DNA of 64,000 nt from Tomitella fengzijianii (GTDB lineage: Bacteria > Actinomycetota > Actinomycetes > Mycobacteriales > Mycobacteriaceae): positions 1,298,679-1,362,678 of the forward strand of contig NZ_CP041765.1 in NCBI RefSeq assembly GCF_007559025.1, read 5' to 3'. Position 1 is the stretch's first letter. Each line of letters opens with the position of its first letter. The position numbers and the translations under genes are program-made. The notes under the pieces were generated by a model. It worked only from the letters and a program-made list of their open reading frames with translations, ran no database searches and had not been told where the DNA came from. Of this stretch, positions 55,360 through 64,000 are shown piece after piece.

Positions 55360-57945
55360 GTGTCGATCGACGAGTCGGATCCCGGGCGCGAGGCCCGGAT
55401 GCCCGGGGCGCCCGCGCGCGAGGCGGGGCCGGTCCCGCATTCTCCGGATCCTGACGCGTTGCGGCCGGCCACGGGCGAAGCACTGCGCGAGCCCCGCGAC
55501 GTGACCGATCCGGGCCTGACCGCGGCCGAGGTGGCGCAGCGGGTGCACGACGGGCTGACGAACGACGTCCCGCAGCGCGGATCGCGTTCCACGGCGGACA
55601 TCGTCCGTGCCAACGTGTTCAACCGCATCAACGCGATGCTCGGGGTTCTGCTCGTCATAGTGCTCGCCGCCGGCTCGCCCATCGACGGCATGTTCGGCCT
55701 GGTGATCCTGGCGAACAGCGGCATCGGCATCATCCAGGAGCTGCGCGCCAAGCGGACCCTCGACAAGCTCACGATCGTCGGCCAGGCGCGGCCGGTGGTC
55801 CGCCGCGACGGCACCGCGGCGGAGTTGCCGCCCGAGCAGGTCGTCGCCGACGACATCATCGAGCTGGGCGCGGGCGACCAGCTGGTGGTCGACGGCGAGG
55901 TGATCGAGGCGGCCGGGCTCGATGTGGACGAGTCGCTACTCACCGGCGAATCGGACCCCGTCCACAAACCCGTGGGGTCGCGCGTGCTCTCCGGGAGCTT
56001 CGTCGCCGCGGGCGGCGGGGCCTTCCGCGCCACCGCAGTGGGGGCGCAGGCGTACGCAGCCCGGCTCGCCGACGAGGCGAGCCGGTTCGATCTGGTCGAT
56101 TCGGAGCTGCGTTCGGGCGTGGACCGCATCCTCAAGTTCGTCACCTATCTGCTGATCCCCGCCGGCGTGCTGACCATCTACAACCAGATGGTCAATTCGC
56201 AGGAGGGCGTGCGCGACTCGCTGATCGGCATGGTGGCGGCGCTGGTGCCGATGGTGCCGGAGGGCCTGGTGCTGATGACGTCGATCGCGTTCGCGGTGGG
56301 CGTGGTACGGCTGGGGCGCCGCAAGTGCCTGGTGCAGGAGTTGCCCGCGATCGAGGGGCTCGCCCGTGTGGACGTGGTGTGCGCGGACAAGACCGGCACG
56401 TTGACGGAGAACGGAATGCGGCTGTCCGAGGTGCGCGTGACGGACCCCGCCGGCGCAAGCGGCGCCGCCGGCGCCGATGCGCCGGGGAAGCCCGAGGCGC
56501 GTCGGCGGGTCGACGACGCCCTTGCGGCGCTCGCGGCGGCGGAGGCCAGGCCCAACGCGTCGATCCGCGCGATCAAAGAGGCCCTGCCTGATGATCCGGG
56601 CTGGCGTGCCACGGCCGTCGCGCCGTTCTCGTCGGCCAAGAAGTGGAGCGGGATCTCCTTCGGCGACGAGGGCGATTGGCTGCTGGGAGCGCCGGACGTG
56701 CTCCTGGATCCGGCGTCGGACGTGGCACGCGAAGCCGAGGAGACCGGTGCGCGCGGCCTGCGCGTCCTGCTGCTCGCCCGGACGGACCGCCCCGTCGACG
56801 ACCCGGACGCCGCCGCCTCCGCGCGTCCGGCCGCGCTGGTGGTGCTCGAACAGAAGGTGCGACCCGACGCCGGCGCCACCCTCGAGTACTTCGGAAAGCA
56901 GGGCGTCGCGGTCAAGGTGATCTCCGGGGACAACGCGGCGTCGGTGGGCGCGGTCGCGCAGTCTCTCGGCATCACGGCCGGCGGCGCCGCGGTCGACGCG
57001 CGCTCGCTGCCCGAGGACGACCCCGACGCGCTCGCGGACGTCCTCGAGACGACGACGACCTTCGGGCGTGTGCGACCGGACCAGAAGCGGGCGATGGTCA
57101 CCGCACTGCAGTCGCGCGGGCACACCGTGGCGATGACCGGCGACGGCGTCAATGACGTGCTGGCGCTCAAGGACGCCGACATCGGGGTGGCGATGGGCTC
57201 GGGCAGCCCTGCGACCCGCTCGGTGGCGCAGATCGTCCTGCTCGACGACCGTTTCGCCACCCTGCCGTTCGTCGTGGGCGAGGGGCGCCGCGTGATCGGG
57301 AACATCGAACGGGTCGCCAACCTCTTCCTGACCAAGACCGTCTACTCGGCGCTGCTGGCGTTTCTCGTGGGCTTCGCCGGGGTCATCGCGGCCGTCGCGG
57401 ACGCCGACCCTGTGCCGTTCCCGTTCTTGCCCAGGCACGTGACCATCGCCGCGTGGTTCACGATCGGCGTGCCGGCGTTCATCTTGTCGCTGGCGCCCAA
57501 CAACGAGCGTGCGCGCACCGGCTTCGTCTCCCGAGTCCTGCGTCTGGCGGTCCCGGCCGGCGTCATCATCGGCATCCTGACGTTCGTCTGCTACATGATC
57601 GTCTACCAGGGCGCCGACCTGCCCGAGCCCGTACGGGAGCAGGTGTCCACCAGCGTGCTGATCACCCTGATCGTCGCGAGCCTGTGGGTGCTGGTCGTGG
57701 TAGCGAGGCCGTACAGGTGGTGGAAGATCGCGCTGCTCGTCGTCTCCGGACTGGCGTACGTGGTGCTGTTCTCGATCCCGTTCGTGCGCACGTTCTTCGA
57801 GATCGACCCTTCCCACTGGCAGTGGACCGTGGTGGGGCTGGTCTGCGGCGCGGTGGGTGCGGCGCTGATCGAGGCGGTCTTCTGGATCGACAGGGCGCGC
57901 ACCGGGGACACGCGGCCGCTGTGGGGGAGCCCGGGCGGTGCCTGA
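55360..57945 (+). CDS. ctpE: P-type cation ATPase CtpE (calcium-type)
   Basis: An 861-residue P-type ATPase. It shows the actuator-domain LLTGESDPV (about 195-198), the phosphorylated Asp in [13 protein letters not shown] (about 343), the hinge [24 protein letters not shown] (about 594) and about eight to ten membrane segments. The M4 motif is [12 protein letters not shown] (PEGL), as in Ca/Mg-type enzymes, rather than the CPx of heavy-metal pumps. M. tuberculosis CtpE (Rv0908, about 797 residues) imports calcium; the same role is inferred. The N-terminus is some 50 residues longer and Pro/Arg-rich. GTG 55360 is likely a leaderless start. It is followed by the Rv0909/Rv0910-like pair, as in M. 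tuberculosis. Confidence 0.93.
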   Translation: MSIDESDPGREARMPGAPAREAGPVPHSPDPDALRPATGEALREPRDVTDPGLTAAEVAQRVHDGLTNDVPQRGSRSTADIVRANVFNRINAMLGVLLVIVLAAGSPIDGMFGLVILANSGIGIIQELRAKRTLDKLTIVGQARPVVRRDGTAAELPPEQVVADDIIELGAGDQLVVDGEVIEAAGLDVDESLLTGESDPVHKPVGSRVLSGSFVAAGGGAFRATAVGAQAYAARLADEASRFDLVDSELRSGVDRILKFVTYLLIPAGVLTIYNQMVNSQEGVRDSLIGMVAALVPMVPEGLVLMTSIAFAVGVVRLGRRKCLVQELPAIEGLARVDVVCADKTGTLTENGMRLSEVRVTDPAGASGAAGADAPGKPEARRRVDDALAALAAAEARPNASIRAIKEALPDDPGWRATAVAPFSSAKKWSGISFGDEGDWLLGAPDVLLDPASDVAREAEETGARGLRVLLLARTDRPVDDPDAAASARPAALVVLEQKVRPDAGATLEYFGKQGVAVKVISGDNAASVGAVAQSLGITAGGAAVDARSLPEDDPDALADVLETTTTFGRVRPDQKRAMVTALQSRGHTVAMTGDGVNDVLALKDADIGVAMGSGSPATRSVAQIVLLDDRFATLPFVVGEGRRVIGNIERVANLFLTKTVYSALLAFLVGFAGVIAAVADADPVPFPFLPRHVTIAAWFTIGVPAFILSLAPNNERARTGFVSRVLRLAVPAGVIIGILTFVCYMIVYQGADLPEPVREQVSTSVLITLIVASLWVLVVVARPYRWWKIALLVVSGLAYVVLFSIPFVRTFFEIDPSHWQWTVVGLVCGAVGAALIEAVFWIDRARTGDTRPLWGSPGGA

Positions 57946-58056
57946 CGGCGACGCCGGCGCGCAGGGCGGATCCGGCCTGCAAACGTGGCCGGAACGTGGA
58001 ACGGTGGTATCAGATATGCCGGAGAGCCCGGCATGCGATGACTGGAGGTGGGCCTG

Positions 58057-58242
58057 ATGGGCTTCGCTGACTCGATCAAGGGCCTCGTGGGCAAGGCGAA
58101 GGGCTACGCGCAGCAGAACCCCGACAAGATCGATCAGGCGGTGGACAAGGTCGGCGACACCGTCGACGAGAAGACCGGCGGCAAGTACGCGGACAAGGTC
58201 GACAAGGCGCAGGACACGATCAAGGGCAAGATGTCGGAGTAG
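58057..58242 (+). CDS. Rv0909-like small antitoxin-family protein
   Basis: A 61-residue, Lys/Asp-rich helical protein (GFADSIKGLVGKAKGYAQQNPDKIDQAVDKVGDTVDEKTGGKYADKVDKAQDTIKGKMSE in pieces: K-G-A-Q-N-P-D-K core). It belongs to the family annotated as antitoxin Rv0909 in M. tuberculosis, which also resembles CsbD-like stress proteins in composition. ATG 58057 has GGAGG 8 bases upstream; the GTG at 58048 would lie too close to it. The SRPBCC gene follows after 93 bp. The toxin-antitoxin label comes from M. tuberculosis screening, and I consider it only tentative here. Confidence 0.78.
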   Translation: MGFADSIKGLVGKAKGYAQQNPDKIDQAVDKVGDTVDEKTGGKYADKVDKAQDTIKGKMSE

Positions 58243-58335
58243 CCTCCTCCGGGACAGAGGCGACGGTGGCGGCCGGTCGCGGGGGAATGCCCTCGCTGCC
58301 GGCCGCCGCCCGCGGTGAACACGACGGGAGATTCG

Positions 58336-58770
58336 ATGACCACGCTGAAGGTGACCGAGACGTTCGCGCTGTCCCCGCAGGCGGCCTGGGACCGTGCATC
58401 GGATCTGCATCGTTTCGAGCAGTGGCTGACGATCCATGACGGCTGGCGCAGCGAGCTTCCCGACACCGTCGAGCAGGGCCTGCGGATGACGTCGGTGATC
58501 TCGGTCCGCGGAATGCGCAACCGCGTCGATTGGACGCTGGAGGAGTACCGCCCCATCGAACGGATCGGGCTGCGCGGCGAGGGCAAGAGCGGCACCAAGG
58601 TGGCGATGACGCTGACCATCGCGCCGGCGGGCGACGGCTCGGCCATCACCATGGACGTCGACTTCTCCAACCCGATGGCGCGGGGGCCCATCGGTTCCGC
58701 CATCGGACGGTCGCTCAAAGGCGACATCAAGCGTTCGATGGCGAAGCTCGCGGCTCTGCCGCCGGACTGA
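58336..58770 (+). CDS. SRPBCC-fold protein, Rv0910-like (putative toxin partner)
   Basis: A 144-residue SRPBCC protein, the same length as Rv0910. It shows VTETFALSPQAAWDRASDLHRFEQWLTIHDGW at the N-terminus and GPIGSAIGRSLKGDIKRSMAKLAAL as the C-terminal helix, typical of the polyketide-cyclase-like group. ATG 58336 has GGGAG 6 bases upstream. It is paired with the small Rv0909-like gene; the M. tuberculosis pair is annotated as a toxin-antitoxin module, but the fold suggests ligand binding. The stop codon lies inside an 18-bp tandem duplication. Confidence 0.82.
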   Translation: MTTLKVTETFALSPQAAWDRASDLHRFEQWLTIHDGWRSELPDTVEQGLRMTSVISVRGMRNRVDWTLEEYRPIERIGLRGEGKSGTKVAMTLTIAPAGDGSAITMDVDFSNPMARGPIGSAIGRSLKGDIKRSMAKLAALPPD

Positions 58771-58793
58771 ACAGGGCCGCCGGACTGAACAAG
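58758..58793 (+). repeat. 18-bp tandem duplication over the Rv0910-like stop codon
   Basis: GCCGCCGGACTGAACAGG (58758-58775) is followed by a copy differing only at its last bases (58776-58793). The duplication carries a second copy of the Pro-Pro-Asp-stop end of the gene. Confidence 0.9.
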
Positions 58794-58828
58794 GGCGGAC
58801 AGTCGGTTGCACCGGTCGCCGCCGCGCG

Positions 58829-59302
58829 TCAGCGCCCAGCGAGACGTCCCGCGATGCGGGTGGTCGACCGCTTGGGGACGTGCGGCACCTCCCACGCTTC
58901 GGCGCCCAGCGCGCGGGCGGCCAGACGCTTGGGCTCGGCGTGCGGGTCGCCGACGGTGAACACCAACGCGTGCGGCTCCAGCGGCGCGAGAATCGCGCAA
59001 TACTCACGCCATCCGGCGAAGTCCGGATCCCCGGAGATGATGAACGTGCCGTCGACTGACCGCAGCGCGGCCAGCATCGCGGCGCGATCGGTCGCGGAAT
59101 TGATGGGGCGCGTCATGCCCTTCCAAGCGCGGATGCGTGCGTCGTCCTCGACCCCGACCACCAGCGGATGCCCCCGCCGGTGGGCCTCACCCAGCAGCCG
59201 CAGGTGCCCAACGTGCAGGATGTCGAACGCGCCGGTGGCCACCACCGGGTGCGGCGGGCGGTCGGCGGTGGTCCAGTCGGCGGTGAGATGGTCTCGGGTC
59301 AC
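58829..59302 (-). CDS. Cytidylyltransferase-like nucleotidyltransferase
   Basis: A 157-residue member of the HIGH-type nucleotidyltransferase family. The nucleotide-binding motif is TGAFDILHVGHLRLL (HVGH), and the second motif is RSTTRIAGRL, corresponding to ISTTxI/R. Members make CDP- or ADP-activated alcohols, such as glycerol-3-phosphate cytidylyltransferase or the RfaE second domain; the substrate is unknown. GTG at 59302 is preferred since the hexamer GACAAT lies 6 bases upstream; other in-frame starts (GTG 59317, TTG 59353) have no ribosome site. It is divergent from the mycothiol-type enzyme gene. Confidence 0.82.
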   Translation of the reverse strand: MTRDHLTADWTTADRPPHPVVATGAFDILHVGHLRLLGEAHRRGHPLVVGVEDDARIRAWKGMTRPINSATDRAAMLAALRSVDGTFIISGDPDFAGWREYCAILAPLEPHALVFTVGDPHAEPKRLAARALGAEAWEVPHVPKRSTTRIAGRLAGR

Positions 59303-59381
59303 ATCCGCATTGTCCACCCGAGCGTCGGCGGGTATGGGGAAAGGCTCGCGCAACGCCGCTTACGGCGGGTCGCCGGTGCGT

Positions 59382-59387
59382 TAATGT
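59382..59387 (+). promoter_or_regulatory. -10 hexamer TAATGT, leaderless start
   Basis: TAATGT ends 6 bases before the ATG at 59394. No ribosome site is present. Confidence 0.6.
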
Positions 59388-59393
59388 CGGGGC

Positions 59394-60248
59394 ATGGCCG
59401 TGACCAGAGTGGACCGGGACGCCGTGCAGGCGGCGCTTTTCGAACAGTGGTCGGTGCTGGAACAGTTGCTGCGGACCCTGGATGCCGGGCAGTGGCAGGC
59501 GCCCACGGCGTTGCCGGGGTGGACGGTGCACGACACGGCGGCCCACATCATCGGCACGGAGTCGATGCTCGACGGCCAGGACACGCCGCCCGCACCGGCC
59601 GGAGCGACACCCGCCGGGCACGTGCGAAACCCCATCGGCGAGGTCAACGAGCGGTGGGTGCTGTCGATGCGGCCGGTGCGGCCGGCGGACCTGATGGACA
59701 GGTGGACTGCGCTGCTGGCGCGGCGAAGGCATGCGCTGGAAGAGATGCCGCAAGAGGACTTCGACGCCGAGACCGCCACCCCCGTGGGGCCGGAGTCATA
59801 CGGGCGTTTCATGCGCATCCGCCTTTTCGACTGCTGGATGCACGAGATCGACATCCGTGACGCCGTCGCGCGCCCGGGCGACGAGGGCGGCGCCCGGGGA
59901 GAACTCGCATTCGCCGAGATCGCCGGAGCGGTGCCGTTCATCGTGGGCAAGAAGGCGGGCGCACCCGACGGTGCCAGGGTCCGCCTGACGCTCACGGACC
60001 CCATGCCGCGGACGTTGGACGTCCAGGTCTCCGGAGGCCGCGCGGCCTTGGCGCCGATAGCGGGAGAGCCCGACGTCACCGTCACCATGCCCTCCGGCGT
60101 CTTCGTCCGGCTCGCCGGAGGACGGGTGACCGCAGACGAGGTCGGGGAGCGGATCAGGGTCGACGCCGGGCGGTCCGGCGCGATGGCCGCCGATGATGCG
60201 GTGGCGTTGGGCCGGCGGATCCCGGAGTCTCTCGCCTTCACGATCTGA
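59394..60248 (+). CDS. Maleylpyruvate isomerase-type (DinB-like) mycothiol-dependent protein
   Basis: A 284-residue protein of the mycothiol-dependent maleylpyruvate isomerase N-terminal (DinB-like four-helix) family. The helical metal-binding domain (about 1-165) has LPGWTVHDTAAHIIGTESML (first His) and RIRLFDCWMHEIDIRDAV (His/Glu). The C-terminal part (about 175-284) is an SCP2-like alpha/beta domain (VRLTLTDPMPRTLDVQV to GRRIPESLAFTI). Members use mycothiol as cofactor for isomerisation or detoxification; the substrate is unknown. ATG 59394 probably starts a leaderless message. Confidence 0.82.
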   Translation: MAVTRVDRDAVQAALFEQWSVLEQLLRTLDAGQWQAPTALPGWTVHDTAAHIIGTESMLDGQDTPPAPAGATPAGHVRNPIGEVNERWVLSMRPVRPADLMDRWTALLARRRHALEEMPQEDFDAETATPVGPESYGRFMRIRLFDCWMHEIDIRDAVARPGDEGGARGELAFAEIAGAVPFIVGKKAGAPDGARVRLTLTDPMPRTLDVQVSGGRAALAPIAGEPDVTVTMPSGVFVRLAGGRVTADEVGERIRVDAGRSGAMAADDAVALGRRIPESLAFTI

Positions 60249-60318
60249 GCCCAGGTCGCAGGTGTACGGGCGCGGTGCGGGCGGCGTCCTCTGCGCTGAA
60301 GAAACCGGGGCGCTTTCG

Positions 60319-60324
60319 TATAGT
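60319..60324 (+). promoter_or_regulatory. -10 hexamer TATAGT, leaderless start
   Basis: TATAGT, close to the TATAAT consensus, ends 6 bases before the ATG at 60331. No ribosome site is present. Confidence 0.65.
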
Positions 60325-60330
60325 GATTCC

Positions 60331-61839
60331 ATGGCATTGATCACGGAGGTGGAGACCGCCGAGGGGCGGGTGCGCGGCCGCCGCTACCGGGACTTCCTCA
60401 GCTGGCGCGGGATCCCGTTCGCGTTGCCGCCCATGGGCAGGCTCCGGTTCCGATCGCCCCGGCCGATGACGCCGTGGGAGGGTGTTCGTGATGCCTTGAG
60501 CTGGGGTTTTGCTCCACCGCAGATGAAGTTCGCGACGATGATGGGGCTCGGCAAGTACCAGCCGATGAGCGAGGACTGCCTCACCCTCAACGTGCTCGCG
60601 CCGGCGGCCCCCAGCGCGCGGCCGCGCCCGGTCATGGTCTACATCCACGGCGGCGGATACGTGATCGGGACCAGCGCCACCATGGTCTACGGCGGCCAGG
60701 GGCTGGTGGAGCACGGCGACATCGTCTACGTCTCGCTCAACTACAGGCTGGGTCCGCTGGGCTACCTCGACTTCTCGGAGTTCTCCACGCCCTCCCGTCC
60801 CATCGAGTCCAACCTGGGGCTCCGGGACCAGATCGCCGCGCTCGAGTGGGTGCGCCGCAACATCGCGGCGTTCGGAGGCGATCCGGACAACGTCACCGTG
60901 TTCGGCGAGTCGGCCGGCGGCAACTCGGTGGTCTCCCTCATGTCCTCTCCGCATGCGGAGGGCCTGTTCAACAGGTCCATTTCGCAGAGTGCCGACGCCG
61001 GGGTCTGCTACGGGCGGGAACGGTCGCAGCGGTGGGCCCGGATCTTCCTGGACGAACTCGGCGCCGAGGACGGCCGCGAAGTGCAGGCGCTGGAAGCGGC
61101 GGGAGTCCGGCACCTGGGCAAGGCGGGACTGTCGTTCATGCGACGTGCCCTGGAGGACGAGCCCGGCACGCTCGGCTACGCGCCTGTCGTCGACGGTGAC
61201 GTCCTGCCGATGGCCCCGCTCGACGCGTTCGTGGAGGGCAAGACGCACCGGGTGCCGATGATCATCGGCACCAACCGGCGCGAGGGCGCGCTGTTCCGCA
61301 AGTTCGGCGACGAGGGCATGCCGCTCACCACTGATCGCGTGGACCTGCTGTTCGAGAACACCGAGCCGCAGTTGCGCGAGCGTGTGCTCGCCGCGTACCC
61401 GTCCTACCCCTCGGACGGCGCGCTGACCGCACTGTGCGGCGACGCCATGTTCTGGAAGCCGTCGCTGGACTGCGCGGACGGACACGCGCAGACGGCGCCC
61501 ACTTACTGCTACCGCTACGACTACGCGCCGCGGCTGATGGACACCCTCGGGCTGGGCGCGACGCACGCCACGGAGCTGGTGCCGGTGTTCGGGCTGGGCG
61601 AGACGACCTTCGGCAAGTCCATGACCGCCCTCGGCGGCGCGCGTGATCTGCGCGGGGTGAGCCGGCGGATGCAGGGCCACTGGCTGCGCTTCGCCCGGGA
61701 GGGGGCACCCATGGACACGTGGCCGCGCTACGACGCCCACGAGCGCCGCACCATGATCTTCGACCGCCGCGACCGCGTGGTCTCCGACCCGCGGCGCGAG
61801 CGCAGGGAGGCGTGGGAGGGCTTCCGCGGGTATCGGTGA
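60331..61839 (+). CDS. Type B carboxylesterase
   Basis: A 502-residue carboxylesterase/lipase of the type B (cholinesterase-like) family. The opening is GRVRGRRYRDFLSWRGIPFALPP. It shows the conserved SEDCLTLNV, the oxyanion motif YIHGGGYV, the nucleophile elbow VFGESAGGNS (Ser about 202) and the acid region IIGTNRREGALF. A His that could complete the triad lies in GATHATELVPVFG. No signal peptide is present, so it acts in the cytoplasm. It hydrolyses ester bonds of unknown natural substrates. Start at 60331 is six bases behind TATAGT. Confidence 0.9.
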   Translation: MALITEVETAEGRVRGRRYRDFLSWRGIPFALPPMGRLRFRSPRPMTPWEGVRDALSWGFAPPQMKFATMMGLGKYQPMSEDCLTLNVLAPAAPSARPRPVMVYIHGGGYVIGTSATMVYGGQGLVEHGDIVYVSLNYRLGPLGYLDFSEFSTPSRPIESNLGLRDQIAALEWVRRNIAAFGGDPDNVTVFGESAGGNSVVSLMSSPHAEGLFNRSISQSADAGVCYGRERSQRWARIFLDELGAEDGREVQALEAAGVRHLGKAGLSFMRRALEDEPGTLGYAPVVDGDVLPMAPLDAFVEGKTHRVPMIIGTNRREGALFRKFGDEGMPLTTDRVDLLFENTEPQLRERVLAAYPSYPSDGALTALCGDAMFWKPSLDCADGHAQTAPTYCYRYDYAPRLMDTLGLGATHATELVPVFGLGETTFGKSMTALGGARDLRGVSRRMQGHWLRFAREGAPMDTWPRYDAHERRTMIFDRRDRVVSDPRRERREAWEGFRGYR

Positions 61840-61948
61840 CCGCTGCTCCTAGTCGCATGTGCCCCGTCCGCGCTGGTGGCAGAATGGGCGGTGGACGCCC
61901 CGGCGCGGCCGATTCGCACCGGGCGGTCCGCGAGGGACGGGAGCGGCA

Positions 61949-62884
61949 GTGGCTGAGCGGGATTCGGGGAATTCGGCGGGCGTCACCGCAGGGACGGTGT
62001 GCGTGGGCGTCGACGGTTCCGAGGGCTCTGCCCGCGCCGTGCGGTGGGCCGCGCGATATGCGGCCGCCGGCGCGTTGCCGCTGCAGCTCCTCTACGTCGT
62101 GACGGTACCGTCAGTGTTCTATTCGGAGCCGATGGCGGCGCGGTTCGTCGAGGACGAGCGCACGCGTATCGGGGAGAAGATCCTGCGGGAGGCGGCCGCG
62201 GCCGCGCGGGCGGCCGTCGACGGCGCGGACCTGGTGATCGACGCCGGCTACGAGGTGGGGTCGCCGTCCGAGGTGCTCATCGATCGCACTGCCGACGCAC
62301 GGCTGCTGGTGATGGGCACGCGGGGCCACGGTGAGCTGACCGGCCTGTTCGTCGGCTCGGTGACGCGGGCGATCGTCGGGCATGCGCATTGCCCGGTGGC
62401 GGTGATCCCCGGGCTTCCGGACGGCGTCCCCGATCCGTCCGACAGGCCCGACGCGCCGGTCGTCGTCGGCGTCGACGGTTCGGAGGCGGGCCTCGCCGCG
62501 CTCGATTTCGCCTACGCGGAGGCGGAGGCGCGGGGCGCGGAACTGGTGGCCGTGCATGTGTGGAGCGACGCCGGGGTGCATCCGAGACTCCTCGGCTCGC
62601 GTGCGGACGACCCGTACTGGCTGCGGGTCCAGCGCACCGAGGAGGAGCGGCTGCGCAGTCTCGTCGAGGAGCGGAGCGCGCGGCATCCGGGGACGTGGGT
62701 GCATCAGGTCGTCGAACGCGAGAATCCCGCGAAGATCCTGGCGGAGTGGTCGGCGCACGCGCAAATGGTCGTCACCGGAAGCCGGGGCCGCGGCGGCTTC
62801 GCGGGGCTGGTGCTCGGTTCCACCAGCCACGCGCTGCTGCACCGGAGCAAGTGTCCTCTGGTGGTCCTGCGGCCGCGCGGGTGA
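61949..62884 (+). CDS. Universal stress protein, two UspA domains
   Basis: A 311-residue protein of two tandem USP domains (about 17-160 and 172-310). Each has the ATP-binding pattern: VCVGVDGSEGSARAVRWA with LLVMGTRGHGELTGLFVGSVTRAIVGHAHCPVAVI, and VVVGVDGSEAGLAALDFA with MVVTGSRGRGGFAGLVLGSTSHALLHRSKCPLVVL. This is the arrangement of mycobacterial double USPs of the dormancy regulon (Rv1996/Rv2005c type), but no DosR box was identified upstream. GTG at 61949 has GGGACGGGAG about 6-15 bases upstream. Confidence 0.9.
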   Translation: MAERDSGNSAGVTAGTVCVGVDGSEGSARAVRWAARYAAAGALPLQLLYVVTVPSVFYSEPMAARFVEDERTRIGEKILREAAAAARAAVDGADLVIDAGYEVGSPSEVLIDRTADARLLVMGTRGHGELTGLFVGSVTRAIVGHAHCPVAVIPGLPDGVPDPSDRPDAPVVVGVDGSEAGLAALDFAYAEAEARGAELVAVHVWSDAGVHPRLLGSRADDPYWLRVQRTEEERLRSLVEERSARHPGTWVHQVVERENPAKILAEWSAHAQMVVTGSRGRGGFAGLVLGSTSHALLHRSKCPLVVLRPRG

Positions 62885-62914
62885 ATGAAGCCGGCGCACG
62901 CCTTGTGCGCGTGG

Positions 62915-63601
62915 TCACCGCACGCCGCGCGGGCGGAACTGGACGCTGATCCGCGGCCCGCTCACACGGGTGGACTTGGGGATGCAGTGTTCCCAGGTGC
63001 GCTGGCAGCTGCCGCCCATGACGATGAGGTCGCCATGTCCCAGCGGAAAGCGCAGCGACGCCGAGCGGGCTGCTCCCTCCGGCCTCCGGCGCGGACGAAG
63101 CAGCAGCGTCCGCGCGGCCCCCAGCGAGAGGATCGCGACCATGGTGTCTTCCGTGCGGCCGCGGCCGATGTCGTCCCCGTGCCAGGCGACGCTGTCGGAG
63201 CCGTCGCGGTACCGGCACATTCCGACGGTGCGGAACGGCTCGCCCAGTTCCGCGCCGAAGCGGGCCGACAGCAGCGACAGACCCTGCGCGATCAGCGGGT
63301 GGGGGAGCGGCTCGTCCTCGCCGTAGAAGCGGACCAGCCGCGGCACGTTGACCACCCGGTCGTACATCGTCCGGCGTTCCGCGCGCCAGTCCACGGTCCG
63401 AGTGAGACGGTCCGGCAGCTCGTCCGCGCCGCGCAGCCAATTGGGGTGCAGTTCCACCCAGGCGCCGTCTGCGAGCGGGGTGCGCGCCCCCGCACCCGGG
63501 TCCGCAGGGCCGCCGTGGGCGCGAGTGGCCGCCGGCAGGGCGCGGAAACAGGGCCGGTCCACAGCGGAATCGAACAGTGTCGGTTGGAAGGCCGCCGTCA
63601 T
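62915..63601 (-). CDS. AlkB-like Fe(II)/2-oxoglutarate-dependent dioxygenase
   Basis: A 228-residue protein of the AlkB family, which repairs alkylated bases by oxidative demethylation. It shows the iron-binding SDSVAWHGDDIGRG (HxD), the distal His in TWEHCIPKS and the 2-oxoglutarate Arg pair in GPRISVQFRPRG; the preceding MCRYRDGSD is typical. ATG 63601 (MTAAFQPTLFD) is chosen; it lies six bases behind TATGAT. Repeated TTCGA words upstream (63614-63627) recall half of an SOS box, but the full palindrome is missing. It is on the same strand as the pirin gene. Confidence 0.9.
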   Translation of the reverse strand: MTAAFQPTLFDSAVDRPCFRALPAATRAHGGPADPGAGARTPLADGAWVELHPNWLRGADELPDRLTRTVDWRAERRTMYDRVVNVPRLVRFYGEDEPLPHPLIAQGLSLLSARFGAELGEPFRTVGMCRYRDGSDSVAWHGDDIGRGRTEDTMVAILSLGAARTLLLRPRRRPEGAARSASLRFPLGHGDLIVMGGSCQRTWEHCIPKSTRVSGPRISVQFRPRGVR

Positions 63602-63607
63602 GGTGCG

Positions 63608-63613
63608 ATCATA
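63608..63613 (-). promoter_or_regulatory. -10 hexamer TATGAT of the alkB-like gene, leaderless start
   Basis: On the minus strand TATGAT ends 6 bases before the ATG at 63601, the same hexamer and spacing as at modB. Confidence 0.6.
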
Positions 63614-63675
63614 CATTCGAATCGAACAGGTGCGCTATAACCCTCACCTGGCGCGTGTCCACCGCGCGGAGACGA

Positions 63676-64000
63676 TCAGACCGGGCCGCCGAGCCCCGCG
63701 TGCATCTCCCAGACGATCACCTCGGCGTCGGTCCTGTCCGGACCGGACGCGGCGGTTCCCGCGGTGGGCAGTGACAGCAGTTGGCCGCCGCCGCCGCTGA
63801 TCCGCACGGCGTCCCCCTCCGCCAGCGGTCCGGCGCCCTCGAGTACGGCCGAACCGCGTGCGACGAACACGTGCAGCATCGGCGCGTCGGGGAGGGCCAC
63901 CGGCCGCGAACCCGGCTGCAACCTCGCGACGTGCATCGCGGCATGACGGTTGCGGATCCGGATCGCCGAGTGGTCGCGGTACGCGCCCATGCCGGAAGCG
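63676..64000 (-). CDS. Pirin family protein, C-terminal part
   Basis: Partial gene entering from the right edge; about 108 codons are visible and the true start is outside. The visible part is a cupin-type beta-barrel (LQPGSRPVALPDAPMLHVFVARGSAVLEGAGPLAEGDAVRISGG) ending in AEVIVWEMHAG, matching the C-terminal half of pirin/YhhW-type proteins. These proteins bind iron and include quercetin 2,3-dioxygenases and regulators. The N-terminal metal ligands are not in view, so activity cannot be judged. Confidence 0.7.
   Translation of the reverse strand, partial: ASGMGAYRDHSAIRIRNRHAAMHVARLQPGSRPVALPDAPMLHVFVARGSAVLEGAGPLAEGDAVRISGGGGQLLSLPTAGTAASGPDRTDAEVIVWEMHAGLGGPV

Noticed and set aside
58057-58770. 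Rv0909/Rv0910-like pair as a new toxin-antitoxin system.
   Set aside because: The pair is already annotated in M. tuberculosis, and the SRPBCC fold gives no direct evidence of toxicity; it is reported as a tentative feature only.
63614-63627. Possible LexA/SOS box upstream of the AlkB-like gene (TTCGAATCGAAC).
   Set aside because: The actinobacterial SOS box is TCGAAC-N4-GTTCGA; here only overlapping TTCGA words are present and the second half with correct spacing is missing.

Overview
The window is high-GC DNA (roughly 70% by eye) from an actinobacterium of the order Mycobacteriales. Gene order from about 6.6 to 58.8 kb follows, with insertions, the Mycobacterium tuberculosis stretch from about Rv0861c to Rv0910: XPB helicase, Rv0862c-like protein, small Rv0863-like protein, moaC-mog-moaE, rpfA, moaD, moaA, cspB, MFS protein (Rv0876c), DUF3027, DUF2530, TrmH-type methylase, sepH, serC, citA, gltA, accD3, echA6, metallo-beta-lactamase fold protein, ctpE and the Rv0909/Rv0910 pair. 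No PE/PPE genes are present, and several blocks are absent from that stretch in M. tuberculosis. A Gordonia-, Dietzia-, Tomitella- or Rhodococcus-like genus is therefore more likely than Mycobacterium. This placement rests on remembered gene order, not on a search.

Layout. 1-6.6 kb: partial wax-ester synthase/DGAT with an HSL-type esterase, SRPBCC protein, amidase, Baeyer-Villiger-type monooxygenase and DUF3239 protein. 6.6-11.1 kb: XPB helicase pair and a small conserved protein. 11.2-17.9 kb: molybdopterin synthesis (moaC, mog, moaE, moaD, moaA) and the molybdate ABC genes modB and modC without modA. The secreted cell-wall hydrolase rpfA lies inside this block, under a c-di-AMP riboswitch and a CRP-like site. 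18-30.5 kb: membrane proteins, cspB, an MFS protein with a long hydrophilic N-terminus, DUF3027 overlapping a 1059-residue GHKL/sacsin-like ATPase, a purine permease, an rRNA methylase and an acyl-CoA dehydrogenase. 30.6-37.4 kb: sepH, serC, two citrate synthases, an FKBP and a membrane-anchored DsbA-like protein. 37.6-39.0 kb: BlaI/M56 signalling pair. 39.1-44.3 kb: choline uptake and oxidation to glycine betaine (BCCT carrier, aldehyde dehydrogenase, GMC oxidase). 44.8-49.6 kb: PhoD-like phosphatase, a decayed hsdR tail, a TIM-barrel isomerase and a secreted glycerophosphodiesterase. 49.6-58.8 kb: acyl-CoA metabolism (prpE, accD3, echA6) with ctpE and a small Rv0909/Rv0910-like pair. 58.8-64 kb: nucleotidyltransferase, mycothiol-type enzyme, carboxylesterase, universal stress protein, AlkB-like oxygenase and a partial pirin.

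Three themes run across the window. First, many genes appear to be transcribed without a leader: a -10 hexamer sits 6-7 bases before the start codon and no ribosome binding site is visible. Second, short imperfect tandem arrays with 15-18 bp units cluster at gene ends and in intergenic gaps, some entering coding ends. Third, convergent gene pairs and gene ends are often separated by long, near-perfect hairpins, including a 64-bp palindrome downstream of accD3 that looks more like a mobile or REP-type element than a plain terminator. I found no tRNA, rRNA, CRISPR array, intact insertion sequence or prophage. The only clear decay is the hsdR fragment.
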